A stretch of DNA of 64,000 bases from Cunninghamia lanceolata (GCA_027924645.1 BSBN01000254.1:10124001-10188000); one strand, 5' to 3'; numbered from the stretch's first letter, positions 1 through 12,459 are shown. Program-made: numbers and translations. Notes: generated by a model not told the origin, from the letters alone.

Positions 1-1480
1 AAACAAGTAAAAAGTGAAATGGTTTATAGCATCACTTGAATTAAAATTAATAAAGGGAAAATATATACATTCTTCACTTCCCTGGCTTATTATATTATAA
101 ATATTTGACATAGGTGTATATATAATATAATTGAGTAAAATTTGAAAAGGTAAGAGAAAAAAATAAAAAAATAAAAAAAGATTAAATAAAATGTTAAAAT
201 TTACCAAGTATTAATTATTATTTATAAGTAAATAAAACCAAACCTTAAAAATATGAGGAAAATACAATATATTGTTATATAAATTTAGAAAACCTAATAT
301 ATTTGATAATGTGTATTTTAGGAATTTAAACTACTCTAAGAAATAGTCCCACCTCGTTAGAAATAGTGTCACCTTGTTACTTTCTCTATACGTAATTTGT
401 TGAGGCTAATATTAAAAATTTATGACTAATGTGTGTATTATGTAGAGTTATTTGGGCCATATTAACTTGTGTAATATGTAGAGTTATTTGGGCCACTCTA
501 AAAATTTAGTTAGAAAATATATATTATTTGTAGAGAAAAGGATTGACTATTAAATAAGTAATATTAGAAGTTGAAAATTGACCAAGGGAATTAAATATTA
601 GTTTTTCTTGGAAACAAATATATATCATATAGATATAAGTATGCCACAATTTTTAATGATATCAATACTTAAAGTTTGTTGTCCCAACTTTGAATGGCTC
701 AAACTATTGGGAATGGTCATTTAAACAATATCAAGTCCCTTCTACTTCAAAGAAAAGCATACTTGTTATACATTATAAATTGAAGAGAATAACAAATGCT
801 AGTAGTAAAACTTTAACATTTGTGTTTATTTAAATGTGTGGAGTTAAATGAGCTCCTAAGTTTTGTAAATTGTTTGTCCTTGTATAAAATTGTTATAGAT
901 AAGTATGACAATGTTTGGATCATATGAAGACATTAAACACTAGAAAGAACTCTTGAAAGAAAACTAATATTAGATTTGATAAGTGTAGGGTGGAGTACAT
1001 GCATGATAGATATAATTAGCCACATATGTTTAGGAAGGAATTTATAATATTAAGTACTATACATGTTCATTGATAAGATCATAATGAAGGGTAGTATTTA
1101 TTATATTTTGGGAAGAAAAAATATTTATCCCGACTAGCTCATCAACACGTTTTAATAAAAGAACATTAGGACTGGAGAATTGGTTATGACTATCCCTAGT
1201 TAAAATAAGACCTAAGTAATTCAACCCATTAAATTATTTGGAATACATGGAACATTATGTATTGGAGAAATCTACCAACAAAGAATCTTGTTAAATGAAG
1301 AATGAAATATAATGATGCATGATTGTTACATGTATTTTTCCTTATGCTCTATGGAGTTGATTAATTAGTGGAATGAGACAATGATACTATGCTTATTGTT
1401 AGAAAAACCAACATCTAGATTTATTACAAAAGCCTAACCTAGATTACATTGTGGGCTCATAAACTTTAGGTCCCAAGATC
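1..1480. other. AT-rich stretch without a recognisable gene
   Basis: No reading frame of useful length and no tRNA, rRNA or intact element is visible. Given the Gypsy protease remnant just downstream and the polypurine tract plus LTR start near 2.9 kb, it probably holds eroded Gypsy internal sequence, but I could not align any domain here with confidence. Confidence 0.4.
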
Positions 1481-1560
1481 ATTTTTCACCTCTTAAATTT
1501 GGAACAATATGATGTTTCTATTGGAATGAGTTGGATAGAATGAAACAATAATTTTATATA
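1481..1560 (+). pseudogene. Gypsy retrotransposon aspartic-protease fragment
   Basis: One frame reads LLNLEQYDVSIGMSWIE followed by a stop. This resembles the C-terminal end of plant Ty3/gypsy protease domains, which typically read like L.(S/N)YDV(I/L)(I/L)GMDWL; the usual Asp of GMDW is Ser here. Only about 25 codons are recognisable and stops flank them, so this is a relic. It lies on the same strand as the polypurine tract and LTR start 1.3 kb downstream, a distance too short for reverse transcriptase, RNase H and integrase, so a large internal deletion is inferred. Family assignment rests on this one motif. Confidence 0.5.
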
Positions 1561-2880
1561 ATATGAAACCAAAAAGATTCTTTTAGGAACAAACCTAGGG
1601 ACAAGTCAAATATTACAAGGGGAGAGATGATCTATGATTACAATTATATATATGATTATTATACAATTTTGATTTTGAAAAGAGAAAGTAGTTCATGGTA
1701 CAAAGTTGAATACTTTTAAAAAAATGTTTATATCTTCCACAAATTTAAAATTCAGTTGGAGTTGTTAAATAATTATTAGTGTTTTGAAAAAACAAACTAA
1801 AACATCGACTCAAACCAAATCAAACATGCTAACATAGTCGAAGGTCTTGAATGAACCACATACTTGAGCTCTTTATTGTAACTACAATGTAATCAACTTA
1901 CACATCCTAGGCACATGGATATTTAAATTGAATCTTTGTTGAGTAAATAGAAAATATAAAACCTAAATTCCCAAGGCCAAGGCATAAGATGAACTTGTCC
2001 TAATAAAATAGTCATTACTGTTACAAAATTGTCAATTCAAATGTGACATAGTTGGTAGAGGTTGTTTCTCATTATCGGATGCATATTTTGGTTTTTGTAG
2101 ACTTATAACTAGAATGGGTGCATCTTGGGAACTTTATAATGACATTTTTTATACACTATTATTCATGTATTGTATGCTTTAATCCACGATTGTAACTGAC
2201 ATGTGATTTGAAGGCTCTAAGGGAGTTGACAATTTTAGATAATTCTTTGAGATTTGGATTTGGATGGCCAATCCAAAGACTTTGAATTGAGATAATATAA
2301 TCCATTTCTTAATGCCTTGCTTTTTAAAGAATACCTTATAGGATTATGTGTACTACCTATGTTATTAGACTTGATCAACCCAATAACATTATACATGTTC
2401 TTTGGGCAATATTATATAGAAAGAGAGGATAATCACGTGGTTCAGAATGCATGATTGTCATCTTGGAATATATGAGTATGTAAGTTATATAGTAGTGAAT
2501 GGTGGGTGAGTGCATAGTATGAGTTATGTATGTTATTTACTAAGTAGTACATGAGTGACCCACTTTGTAACGTTATTAGGAGATTTAGTATACAGAACTG
2601 AATTAACTCCTTAATTACAAATTCATGATATATTTCATGTTAAAATATATATAGTTATGATTAGGTTATTGAATAGAAATTTTTCATGTTGAATCTACCT
2701 GTGATTAAATTACATTAGAAAGTGTTATTGAAAATAACTAAAAAAAATTGTGAAACAAAAATATAGATGAAGTGAAATGAATTCATAGCATGATAGTGAT
2801 AGTTCTACATCCACATTTATTTAACTACATTATTTTTCCTGTTTTTATAGAATCTCCTTGAGCTATTGAGGACAACAACT
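1561..2880. other. decayed internal sequence, no gene seen
   Basis: AT-rich, with no frame that could be assigned to a domain. Around 2360-2480 there is a stretch related to one at 30890-31005 (shared core GACTTGATCA(A/G)CCCAATAA, then GAATGCATGA followed by similar spacing), which indicates a repeat rather than unique sequence. Confidence 0.35.
2360..2480 (+). repeat. dispersed repeat fragment, also at about 30890-31005
   Basis: Both places carry TTAGACTTGATCAACCCAATAA or a near variant, a 20-30 base spacer, GAATGCATGA and then TTGGAATAT/TTAGAATAT. The order and spacing are kept. The second copy is inside element E3. Family unknown. Confidence 0.4.
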
Positions 2881-3825
2881 AAGCTACAGGGGGGAATTGT
2901 TATGGGACTTTTTCCTCGAGAAAATAATTAAATAGATAAAGTTTGTGAAAACTTTAGAAAGTAAAAAATAAATATACATATGAAAAAATAAAATAGAAGA
3001 AAATAAGAAGCAATGTAAAAAATAAAGGAAAAGATAAGTTACTTTCGAGTTAAAATAAAGGTTAAAAAACTTATTAATAAGAACACTCATATCAAAGTGT
3101 GTTTCATGAGAAGTTACAATTAAAAGGTTATTTGTAATATTTATTAAAGGGTGTGATAGTTGGAACCACCCTTTGTGTTATTATTTAAATCCAAAAAATA
3201 ATGTAATAGAGGGAACATAGATTTTATTTGTTGGAGAGATTGCCGAGGAAAATATATAGGAAAAGTATATAGCAAAAGTATACAGGAATGTGAGGGTACA
3301 AAGGAGTGAGGATTAGGGTCATTGGCTAGGCACTGAACATTTGGAGAAGGGGTACACAAAGTGTATCCAACTCAGGGTACAACGTACACCTGGGAGTGTC
3401 CTAGCCAGGGTTGTGTTTGTTTTATGTTGCGAGGCATTGTTGGTTCTATGTAAGAACTGATTCCTCCAGGGGTGCTCTTTGGCAAGAACAACTGTGACCT
3501 GTGATTATTTCTCCTAGTGTAGTATAACATCTCAGTGCTTCAGAGATAAGTGATATATATGTATTTATTTCCATTGTTATGTAAATTATTTGTGTTTGGG
3601 AATTAGAGAATTTTCACATAGTTAAAAGCTTGTTAAAAGATCCTTGATATTTACTTGCTTTATGGGATTAAAATCTATAGTGTCATTAGATTTACATTAT
3701 ATGATAAGTTGTAGCTCAAGATTAAGAAGAAATGGAAAAATATGATGTGAAAATATTAATTTTTTAGAAGATTTTGGTTAATCCAGAAGAGTACAATGTA
3801 GTAGCATGGTTGAAGAGAATTGAAT
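2881..3825 (+). mobile_element. Gypsy-type polypurine tract and LTR, outer end not resolved
   Basis: CTACAGGGGGGAAT at 2884-2897 looks like a polypurine tract and is followed directly by TGTTATGGGA, a plausible LTR start at 2898. The remaining 0.9 kb contains no coding sequence. The right boundary could not be set: a terminal CA with a target duplication was not found, and at about 3826 the sequence passes into the truncated 3' LTR of E1. Near 3775-3820 a short frame reads NPEEYNVVAWLKRIE, which resembles a gag helix but is too short to call. Confidence 0.4.
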
Positions 3826-4383
3826 AGGAGATACAATACAGAAAACCGTCAACAGTAATTACAAAGCCATGAGCTAAAACCACCCAGGAGTGGTGCCAAA
3901 ATGATCTCCAATAAAAGATGCCTTTTGATGTGCCAAAACAGACACCAACACATGTAACTCTCCCCTTTACAACTCTTTTAAGTTTCCAACACATTTTCAC
4001 ATTTCTTAAAATGGGAGGCCCAAATTTTGGAGGCCATAACTTTTGATCTAGGTGTCTGATTAACGAATTGTTTAATGTGTTGAAAATCTCATGAAGAGAT
4101 ATAAACCCCTATAACAAACTTGGTTATGTATGGAAACTTTTGGGGCCATAAAAGGCCTCTAGATGCCTCAAAATTGACTTTGAAACCTTTTTAGGTATGT
4201 CAAAACATTGAAAAATTTAATAACTTGACATATAGACATGACCTTGAGTTGCAACTCACATAAAATGTTTATTTGGCAATTCTGTAGGTTTGGGGCAAAT
4301 TTCAAACCAATACGTGCTCAAATACAAACTTACTATAAATAGTAACCTTTTGTAATTACAAGGTTATGACACCTTTCCTAACA
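3826..4383 (-). repeat. E1 3' LTR, outer part truncated
   Basis: It is clearly the same sequence as 19520-20076 (shared blocks such as GTGTAACTCTCCCCTTTACA and CTATAAATAGTAACCTTTTG). On the minus strand it begins TGTTAGG at 4383, directly after the polypurine tract CAAATGGGAGAA (4384-4395). Similarity ends near 3826, whereas the 5' LTR continues for a further 330 bases, so the distal U5 end is lost or replaced. Confidence 0.8.
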
Positions 4384-4395
4384 TTCTCCCATTTG

Positions 4396-4960
4396 TCAAA
4401 CACCTTGCAAGAGAAAAGGGGGTATAAAAACCATGATTTAATTTCTAGTGGCCAAGAGGCCCACAGACTCTGAACACTATCTAAACTTCTTTATGCTCAC
4501 ATGCTTAGTTAATGAATTTGCAACATTTATCAAAGTATCTACCTTAACTAGCTTCACCTTACCATCCTCGACCATATCTTTGACAAAATGATATTATACA
4601 ATAATGTGGTTAGTCTTGGCATGAAATTTCAAGTTCTTAGCTAGGTAGATCACACTCTGACTGTCACAATAAACTATCATTACACCTTGTTTTATTTTGA
4701 TATCTGAACCTATTATCGTAAGCCAAATGCTTCTTTATAAGTGCAAGTAGCTTCCATATACTTAGCTTCAGTAGTGGAGAAAGTAACCACAACTTGCCTC
4801 TTACTTATCTAGCTAATTGTACCACTAAATAAAGTAAACACATAAGTAATGGTGGATCATCTTCTATCAACCTCACCTACCCAGTCTGAATCCACATAAC
4901 CATGAATATCAAGGGAATGCATGTCTCCTATTAAATTGCCATGATAACACGAGAAATAAT
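4396..4960 (-). pseudogene. E1 RNase H domain (copia)
   Basis: On the minus strand the frame reads GYVDSDWVGEVDRR, a stop, then TYVFTLFSGTIS, a stop, then SKRQVVVTFSTTEAKYME. This is the copia RNase H core, with the catalytic Asp of VDSDW present and the Glu of STTEA present, but interrupted. It matches the homologous part of E5 almost residue for residue. The C-terminal end runs to the polypurine tract at 4384-4395. Stops make it a relic. Confidence 0.75.
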
Positions 4961-6398
4961 CTAAGGTACCCAAAAAATATCTAAAGACTTTTAACTGTAT
5001 CCCAATGAACTCTACCAGGATTAGACATATATCTGGAAAGAATTCCCATTGCTTGGCTAATGTCTAGTCTAGTACAGACCATATGATACATTAAACTTTC
5101 GACTGCACTCTCGTAAGGCGCTCTTCTCATGTGTTCCATCTTTAATGGGGATGTTGGATATTGTGAAATAGATAACTTTGCTCCAACTATAAAAGGAACA
5201 CACAATGGTCTACAATCCTACATGTTAAACCTTTGTAAAACTAAATTGACATACTTACTCTATTTAAGCCTTAGTTTTCTTATCACTCTATCTCTTCTTA
5301 TTTCTATCTCAAGAATGTGTTTAGCTGCACCAAGATCTTTCATTTCAAACTTATCTTCAATTTGAGACTTTAGTTCTGAAATCATTCCTTTCCCTTTACC
5401 AATAAATAACATATCATCAACTTATAACATTTGCAATAAACATGCAACAATCACCATTAGTTTTATAATAAACACATTGATTTGATTTAGAATGCACATA
5501 TCCCAAACTCAACACACAAGTATCAAATTTATGGTACCATGTAGGAGTTTACTTAAGGCCATGCACATATTTATTCAATTTACAAACCAAATTACCTTTA
5601 CCTTTCACCACGTAGTGCTTTGGTTGTGTCATATAAACATCCTCTTCTAAATCATCATGAAGGAACGTTGTTTTCAAATCCATTTGCTCAACCTCTAGAT
5701 CATAAGAAACAACAATAGAAATAAAGAGTCTAATGGATGTCATTTTTGTAACAATAAATATCTCACTATAATCAACACCCTCAACCTGAGAGTAACCTTT
5801 TGCAACCAACCATGCTTTGTACTTCTCAATACCTCCATACAAACCCATTTTTTTTTTGAACACCCATTTGCAACCATGTTTTTGTCATTCAGGAAATGAT
5901 AGTAGGTCCCATGTATCATTTTTTTTCAAGGATTTCATTTCTTAATCCATAGCAATCTTCTTAGACTTTGCATCATTCATACCTAATGCGTCTTCTATAG
6001 ATTTGGGTTCATCTATGTTAGTATTCAAAGAAAAGGTACATCTCTAGTCACCAAGTGAATACCTTTTAGGTAGTTGTATATGCCTTATAGACCTTAGAAC
6101 AAGATGAGTTGGAGGTTCTTCCTCCTCTTCTAAAGATTTAGAGATAGATGAGCTCTCCTAAACTTATTGTCTATCTAAGGGCCTTGATTCAACCTTCTTA
6201 GGTGTAGAAGAAAGTTGAATCATGCATCTTTTTGTTCACTTTGTTCTGGATGCAACATAATAGAAGATGACTTATTTTATCTAAAAATAACACTTCTACT
6301 ATATATTACCTTCTGTGTAATAGGGTCCCAAAGCTTGTATCCTTTCACACCATAACCATACTCGATGAAGATACATTTCATAGTCTTATTCTCCAACT
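4961..6398 (-). pseudogene. E1 reverse transcriptase domain (copia)
   Basis: The longest open part (5549-5863) reads KYKAWLVAKGYSQVEGVDYSE and then VEQMDLKTTFLHDDLEEDVYM, the N-terminal palm of copia reverse transcriptase; the usual Ala in KARLVAKG and Gly in FLHGDL are changed. A second open part (4981-5205) holds the tail before RNase H (RRAPYESAVESLMYHMVCTR). The YVDD region around 5400-5450 lies in a damaged stretch without an open frame. The 6000-6398 part corresponds to the variable acidic linker after integrase. Stops and frameshifts rule out activity. Confidence 0.75.
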
Positions 6399-7381
6399 TT
6401 ACTCCTCTTTTGGCACATGTGCATATGCCTTACAAACAAATAATCTAAGATGTCTCAATGAAGGCTTTTGCCCTAACCATGCCTCCATAGCCATTCTATC
6501 AATAAGAGTTGATGTAAGAGAAATGTTAATCAGGTAGCAAGTAGTGACAAAAACTTCAACCCAAAACCTTTGTTCTAGACCAACACCACTAAGCATACTC
6601 CTAGCCTTCTCCACCAGTGTCTTATTTTTTCTTTCTACAACTCCATTATGCTGTGCAGAATACATATTTATCTTTTGTCTCTGAATGCCACAATCTTTAC
6701 AGAATCTATCAAAATCATTAGAGAAAAATTCACTACCATTGTTGGTCCTCAAATATTTTATTTTCTTTCTAGATTGCAACTAAACCATTGCTTTAAATTA
6801 TTTAAATTGACTAAAAAATTTAGATTTACTCTTTAGAAAATATACCCATTTTCTTATGCTATAATCATCAATAAATAAAACATAATATGTGGATTTTCCA
6901 ATGGAAAAAATATCTACAAGACCAAACACATCAAAATGAATAAGATCCAATACACCACAAGATTTATGAGAACTTGAACTTGTAAAAATGAATGCAGTTT
7001 TGTTTACCATAAATGCAATGCTTAGAGAAATTGAAATCAAGATTACAACCAGTCAAACCTTCAACAAGGTTTTTATTTTTCAAGGTCCTTAGATCCTTTT
7101 CTCTAATATGGCCTAATCTCTAGTACCATATCATAATTTTCTCTACATGCCATTTTTATTCAAAAGAAAGAGTAGCCTTAGGTACCTAGAAGCCACAAAC
7201 ATCCGCTGAAAAATGAAACCCTCTCCTTTTCCAATGAAGTAGTCACAAACTTGATTTTCATAGAAGTACTATTACATTCAATAGTGCATGCATTAATATT
7301 ATATAATGTGCCAAATCTAACACCTCTAGCGATCACCATAGCACCTCTAACCATCTTACATCCTATATTAGAAAGGACTAC
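6399..7381 (-). pseudogene. E1 integrase domain (copia)
   Basis: The minus-strand frame 6399-6779 has KYLRTNNGSEFFSNDF (the catalytic Asp of TDNGGEF is Asn), then QHNGVVERKNKTLVEKARSM with the catalytic Glu, then the C-terminal part KPSLRHLRLFVCKAYAHVP. The frame 6798-7040 carries the first Asp region (DLIHFDVFGLVDIFS) and FIDDYS. Upstream, around 7040-7150, lies the zinc-binding pre-integrase part. The 5' portion stops abruptly at the S1 insertion. Loss of one catalytic Asp plus stops means it is dead. Confidence 0.8.
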
Positions 7382-8476
7382 CTACATGTTGGCAAGAAAC
7401 ACTATGTGGCTTCATAAGTGTTGTCATTGATGGCAACAAAGTCCATCCCACACATCCGCAGGACATGATATGTCTATACCAGAAGATAGACTGAAGAGTA
7501 TTTTGGTTTGGTGACCAAGAACAGAGCATGCAACAAGGTTTGACAATCAGGTCCGGATCTCTCAGAGGAAGTATCTCAGCAAAGTGCAGACTTAGGGAAG
7601 TTAAGAGGAGTGCCATGACTAATAAATTCCAGAGATTGAGCCTCTGGAGATGAAAGAGTGAAAAGATATGAGCACCTAAGTGTTGGGTTCCTATTTGACA
7701 GAGTAGATTGAGGAAGAACTGATTGGTAGAGCATCAGACCTTAATTTGGATGAGAAATTGATGGTGATCAAGTTTCTTGAGGGATCATTCATGGTTGGCT
7801 GACATGATTGATGACTTCTATAACTATCTTTTTGATACGCATCACTTAGTAAGCATGGATTTAGCTGACAAACCAGAGTTTGGAAATATCTTGAGTCTTC
7901 CAGAGGGTGACTAGAAAGATATTGAAATCATTGATGCAGATATATATACTAGATGGATTTAGATGAGGTGGTGTGTGTGGTGTATTGCAAAGTGCGAAGA
8001 AAAGTAGAGAGTAGTGTGGGAGTAGCTACAGGTCTAAAATGTGACAGAATAATAGCACTAGAACAGAGATAGAATCAAGTACAGTAGATCAGTATATTGA
8101 GCCCGACGAGAATTGAACCTCAGCATATGTGGATGCTTCTCATCAGTTCAAGTACTTGGTTTCTTTCTATAAACTATTGTAGGCAGTGAACCTCTTGTGA
8201 GTAGTGTGCTCGGGTAGTAAGCCCTAATTGGCAAGTGCCATTTTGTACTTCTATTCTTCTAACAGAGAATACAATCTTGGGTTAGTCACCCCGTGGTTTT
8301 TCCCTTAACAGGGTTTTCTAAGTAAAAATCCTTGTGTTATGTGTACTGATTTCTTTTCTGCTATCATGTTCATGCATACTTATTTTCTTTGATACTGCAC
8401 TAATTATAAAAGCAGAAAAGAAAGTCAAATAATTAAGATAACTGATTCACCCCCCCTCCCAGTTATCAACACTACA
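7382..8476 (+). mobile_element. S1: solo LTR inserted in E1
   Basis: The LTR runs from TGTTGGCAAGAAAC at 7387 to CAGTTATCAACA at 8471 (1,085 bp) and is flanked by a perfect 5-bp target duplication, CTACA, at 7382-7386 and 8472-8476. Removing it rejoins the E1 frame that corresponds to E5 sequence LNDAGV and KDGCKMTRGSM, which confirms the boundaries. Near the 3' end it carries the hairpin motif GTGGTTTTTCCC..GGGTTTTCTAAGTAAA (8292-8327) and the pyrimidine stretch TTCACCCCCCCTCCCAG. There is no internal region, so it is a solo LTR made by LTR-LTR recombination. It contains no gene. Confidence 0.9.
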
Positions 8477-8800
8477 CACCAACATTTATTAGTTTTCTCA
8501 CAAATAATAAGTTTCATGCTAATTTAGGGATATGAAACACACCATTAATCCATTTTACTCTACCATTAGGAAATCTGATTTTAACTTTACCATGGCCAAC
8601 AATATTTAAATGAGAATCATCACCCTAGTACACCTTACCTCCATCAAATTCTTTATATTCAAAAAACCAATCTCTATTAGGGGTCATATGGAAAGATGCA
8701 CTTGAGTAAATTAACCATGCATCATTACCTACATGAGTGGCCAAAGCTGTAATTAATGCATCACAATCTTCCTTCTCAGACTTAGAATCAAAACTAAATT
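8477..8800 (-). pseudogene. E1 protease region (copia)
   Basis: The minus-strand frame reads DAWLIYSSASFHMT; the family normally has W(L/I)(I/L)DSGAS, so both the catalytic Asp and the Gly of DSG are changed. It continues as NRDWFFEYKEF and FPNGRVK, like the same segment of E5. It runs into S1 at its 3' end. Inactive by the loss of the catalytic Asp. Confidence 0.7.
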
Positions 8801-9568
8801 TCTTCTTTTTCTTCTTCTTTTCTTCTTTACACTCCTTATAGAAGTGTCCAATCTTACCACACTTCTAGAAAATGACTTTGGTGGACTTTCTAGGAGTTTT
8901 GGATCTCCCCTTGGACTTGGATTTGTCATGCTTCTCGCTCTTCTTCCATTTTTCTTTAGGTCTTCCATGAACATTTAGGGTTTCTTTGGCATTTATGCAT
9001 ACCTTCCACCTCATCTCTTCAAAAAGAAAAGAACCTAAAACACCATCAACTTTCAATACAATAGAAGTACTCTCAATAGCCATAATAAGAGAATCCCATG
9101 AATCAGGCAAAGAACAGAGCAGGATCTGACATCTCTCCTCCTCATCCATTTTTACACCAATTGATGCTAATTGAGCCACCAACATATTGAATGATTCTAG
9201 GTGGTATGCAATTCATCCACCCTCTTCCATTCTCAAGGAATACAATTTCTTCCTCAAGAAAATCTTGTTCACTAAAGATTTGGCTTGATATATCTGACCA
9301 AGTTTCTTCCATAGTTTCTTCACAGAGGACTCTTCATGGACATTGATTAAAATATAGTCTTCCATGCATAATCTAATTAGACTCTTAGATTTACAACCCA
9401 TAACATCATATTTAGTATTCAAAGTAGTATTTGTAGGCCTTGAAACTTCCTTATCAATAGCATCCCATAGATCTTGATCAATTAACAAATCCTCCATCTT
9501 CAGCTTCCACATCTCAAAATTATTACAATTTTTTTTTCTACCTCTATCCTCTCTTATGTGCTCACCAT
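8801..9568 (-). pseudogene. E1 gag (UBN2-type) with zinc knuckle
   Basis: The likely start is the ATG at 9566-9568, followed by a stop and an A-run frameshift before the open part MWKLKMEDLLIDQDLWDAI (9213-9512). The gag core continues with KKLWKKLGQIYQAKSL and LVAQLASIGVKMDEEERCQ (8865-9185). The zinc knuckle near 8829-8872 reads KCGKIGHFYKEC; the first Cys and the following Trp are lost (TTC TAG). A basic lysine-rich tract follows it. A capsid-like role in particle assembly is known for the family, but this copy cannot make it. Confidence 0.75.
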
Positions 9569-9680
9569 CTAAAAATTCCTAGAACAAGATCACATAGTAT
9601 CTTCTATAGCATCTCCCACTCAAAACTAGATTAGTTCAAAAAACCTAACAACCCACAACTGAAACCAAAGGTAATCAAGA

Positions 9681-9690
9681 TCTGATACCA
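9681..9690 (-). other. E1 primer-binding site
   Basis: On the minus strand TGGTATCAGA lies two bases inside the LTR end (..GTACA). It is complementary to the 3' end of initiator tRNA-Met, the usual primer of plant copia elements. Confidence 0.85.
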
Positions 9691-9692
9691 CT

Positions 9693-9944
9693 TGTACGAA
9701 AGCTAAAGTAGTAGAACAACTTCCTCTAGTGCTCTTGAGAGGAGGTATATGCAAAAATTTCTACCAATAATTGCAGAAATTATACATAAATAAATATAAA
9801 TAGTAATTATACCACAAAACAATAATTACGTGGGGAAAACTCTTTCAAGAGAAAAACCCCACTCTAAAGAATGTCTAATATATTAGTTAGAAGTCAACAA
9901 AATTAAAATATACTTGTAGAGAAAGATTTCATAGGATTATAACT
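9693..9944 (-). repeat. E1 5' LTR, inner (U5) part
   Basis: It starts at the TG two bases outside the primer site and ends where S2 has inserted. It contains the hairpin motif seen in other LTRs of the window (9826-9862, minus strand: GTGGGGTTTTTCTC..GAGTTTTCCCCACGTAA). The other part of this LTR is at 19440-20076. Confidence 0.8.
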
Positions 9945-10754
9945 TGTTGTAAGTATGAGCAGTAAGTGTTGTCATTGATGTCAAAACCTAAGGTAAGCAT
10001 CAAAGGAATTGGTTGAGAAGTTAGTACTATTGCAGAATAGTTCTATCTACTAGAACAATATCATGTTTTACTCCGCATTTTATATAGATTGAATATCTTT
10101 GTCTACAGATTGGAAGTAATGTTATGGGATGCTTGTAGATGCTATATTTCCAGTTTGAGCCTTTGGTGTGAAGATTTGAGTGAGTTCTATTCACCAGAGT
10201 AAAAAAGTTCTACTTTTTCTATGTATTTAATGGGGACAGGGAGAATGTATTCTGCTCCACATTTCTCTGCATTCAAGTCTTATAGTCTGCGGTTCTAGAA
10301 TTAAGTTTGTGATGATGTTATGTGCCTTCAGTTCAAATGGTTCATGATTTGGTGCTCTGCAAGCAATCTTTCCTTTATGACAGTGGCTGACAATAATATT
10401 CAAGTGCCCTGGTTTGAAGAATCTTATGGATAAAGTGTTCAGAGATTCTGCGGATGTTCTTGGTGATTGCAACAGGCTTGTAGGAGTCTCTAGATCATGT
10501 TTCTACCATTTGATTAGTATACAAGGTATAATCCAGATCGTGCATGAAGCGTGTTCTTAAAAGTTTTAGTGATTACTCTAGTCTTGGCCAACCTAGTTGT
10601 TCTCACTAATTGCAGATATGATTTGAAGATTGTGGAAGTGTGTTGCTGCGTAGAAGATTGCATTTGAGTCCTAGCTAAGGCTTAGTGTGACTCACATTCA
10701 TTTCTCTTCTCCCCTAATTAATTTAGGTCCAGACCTATCTTAATGTATGCATGT

Positions 10755-12223
10755 TGCTGAGAGTAAGGAATTTTGAGAGGGGGGGAGTGAATCAGTATTA
10801 TATACAACCACTTCTTAACTTCTTTATTGATCCTATTTCCAAAATTAATAACTTGAAAGTATAACAAGCATAAGAACAACAACCATAAAGACATAACACA
10901 TAGACACCAGAATTTACATGGAAAATCTAAAAATGGAAAAACCATGGTGAGTGTTAGCTCACAATATATTATGATAGCACAATACTAAATTACAATAAGG
11001 CTCACTTCCTTAGGGCTTACTGCCCTATGAAGAAGTGCTCACTACACAAAGGCTCACTACCAAGAGAGAAGAAGATAGAAGAAGGATTGGTTCACTGCCA
11101 GAAGATGAACTTCTGTAAATGCATCTATCATATGCTGGATCATAGTTACATTGAAGGTTTAATACACAGATTCAAAGGTCTTCATTGATTCTGCCCTGCT
11201 TCTCAACTTAACTACATATACTCTGTTCTCTGCCCTTGTTCAACCTTTTCTGCTTTGTACTCCACTCATAATCCTTCACACTTTTTGATTCGCACACCAC
11301 ACACACTTCTATATTGCAATCCATCAATTATTTACATCCGCAACAAGATTCATTTCATAATCAGGTCGGCAAGCCAGACATGAAGCGTGTATGCAATGTA
11401 TTCTACCTTGTCGTCTTGATCATGTGTACAAATAGTAATATGGATCCAAACAATCATTATATAATCTTCATACAAGTCGGCACCACACATATAACTTCTT
11501 AGATTTATTATTCAAGCAATGTACCTTCTCTGTATAAAGATATAACTGCCTATCAACTTGTCTCATGCTTGACCTACTCAACTGTTACACCAAAATTCTT
11601 ACTGCGGACCAAAGAATCACATCAATCATTCCTCATACCTCACAGATCATATCTTACCAATTGCAGGTCATGATGTCCTTATGTGGTGAAATGCAGAACT
11701 CAGAATTGACTCTTTTGCCTTGGTGAAGTACTGGCAATACCAACTGCTAGAACTTGGAATTTCGTAGACAATCTTCTGGATCACTTTAGACTCTATAACT
11801 CATCAATTGTATTCTTCTAACACCTATGCATACTGCCTCAAAACTGCATACAAATACAATCACTTGCAGAGAAATGCGGACCAAAATACTCATGCACTTT
11901 GCATTGTTTCTGACTTAACTGAATTCACTTAGACTTAGGTCAATCACAACTTGACTTCCAGAAGTCATCAAGACTTGTAATCTTGAATATATCACCTTCA
12001 AAAAATTCCAAATAACATACCTAAACTGCATACCTTGACCATCATCTACGGAGGAATACCATTTGAGTCTGTGTTGTCAGTACTTAGCCATTCTACCTTA
12101 GTCTTTTGTGTCTGGACCAAAACCTTGTATGCAGACAGTTCCAAGTTGAGTTCCCAATCATCCTTAGCTCCATCAATGACAACATCACCAAATCAACAGT
12201 GTCTCTTGACTTTGTTGCCAACA
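10755..12223 (-). repeat. E2 3' LTR
   Basis: The + strand copy starts TGCTGAGAGTAAGG and ends TTGTTGCCAACA. It pairs with 17315-18820 over its whole length, with small indels (for example an extra 30 or so bases in the other copy near 18750). The hairpin motif is at 10913-10950. It is the downstream LTR because the polypurine tract lies just inside it. Confidence 0.9.
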
Positions 12224-12235
12224 ATCTCCTCCTTT
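12224..12235 (-). other. E2 polypurine tract
   Basis: On the minus strand AAAGGAGGAGAT directly precedes the 3' LTR start TGTTGGCAAC. It would prime plus-strand synthesis. Confidence 0.8.
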
Positions 12236-12459
12236 GGAATTGATGGTAACACTTAGTGAAAAATGTGTATCTACCCCCTTTCTATATACACTCTATTCTT
12301 TCACTCTCCTTTAGGTTTTTTCCCATTTTTAATTGGTCTTCTTCTCCCCCTTTGACATCAATGGCAACAGGTATATGTACAAAAGTCAAAAATATGTCAA
12401 ACTGCAAAAAACTTTCATACTCTGCTGCATATGTACACATACAATCTTCAACTTAATTA

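Noticed and set aside
1290..1375. Possible Gypsy reverse-transcriptase motif (FLMLYGVD)
   Set aside because: It lies upstream of the protease fragment, the wrong order, and matches too few residues.
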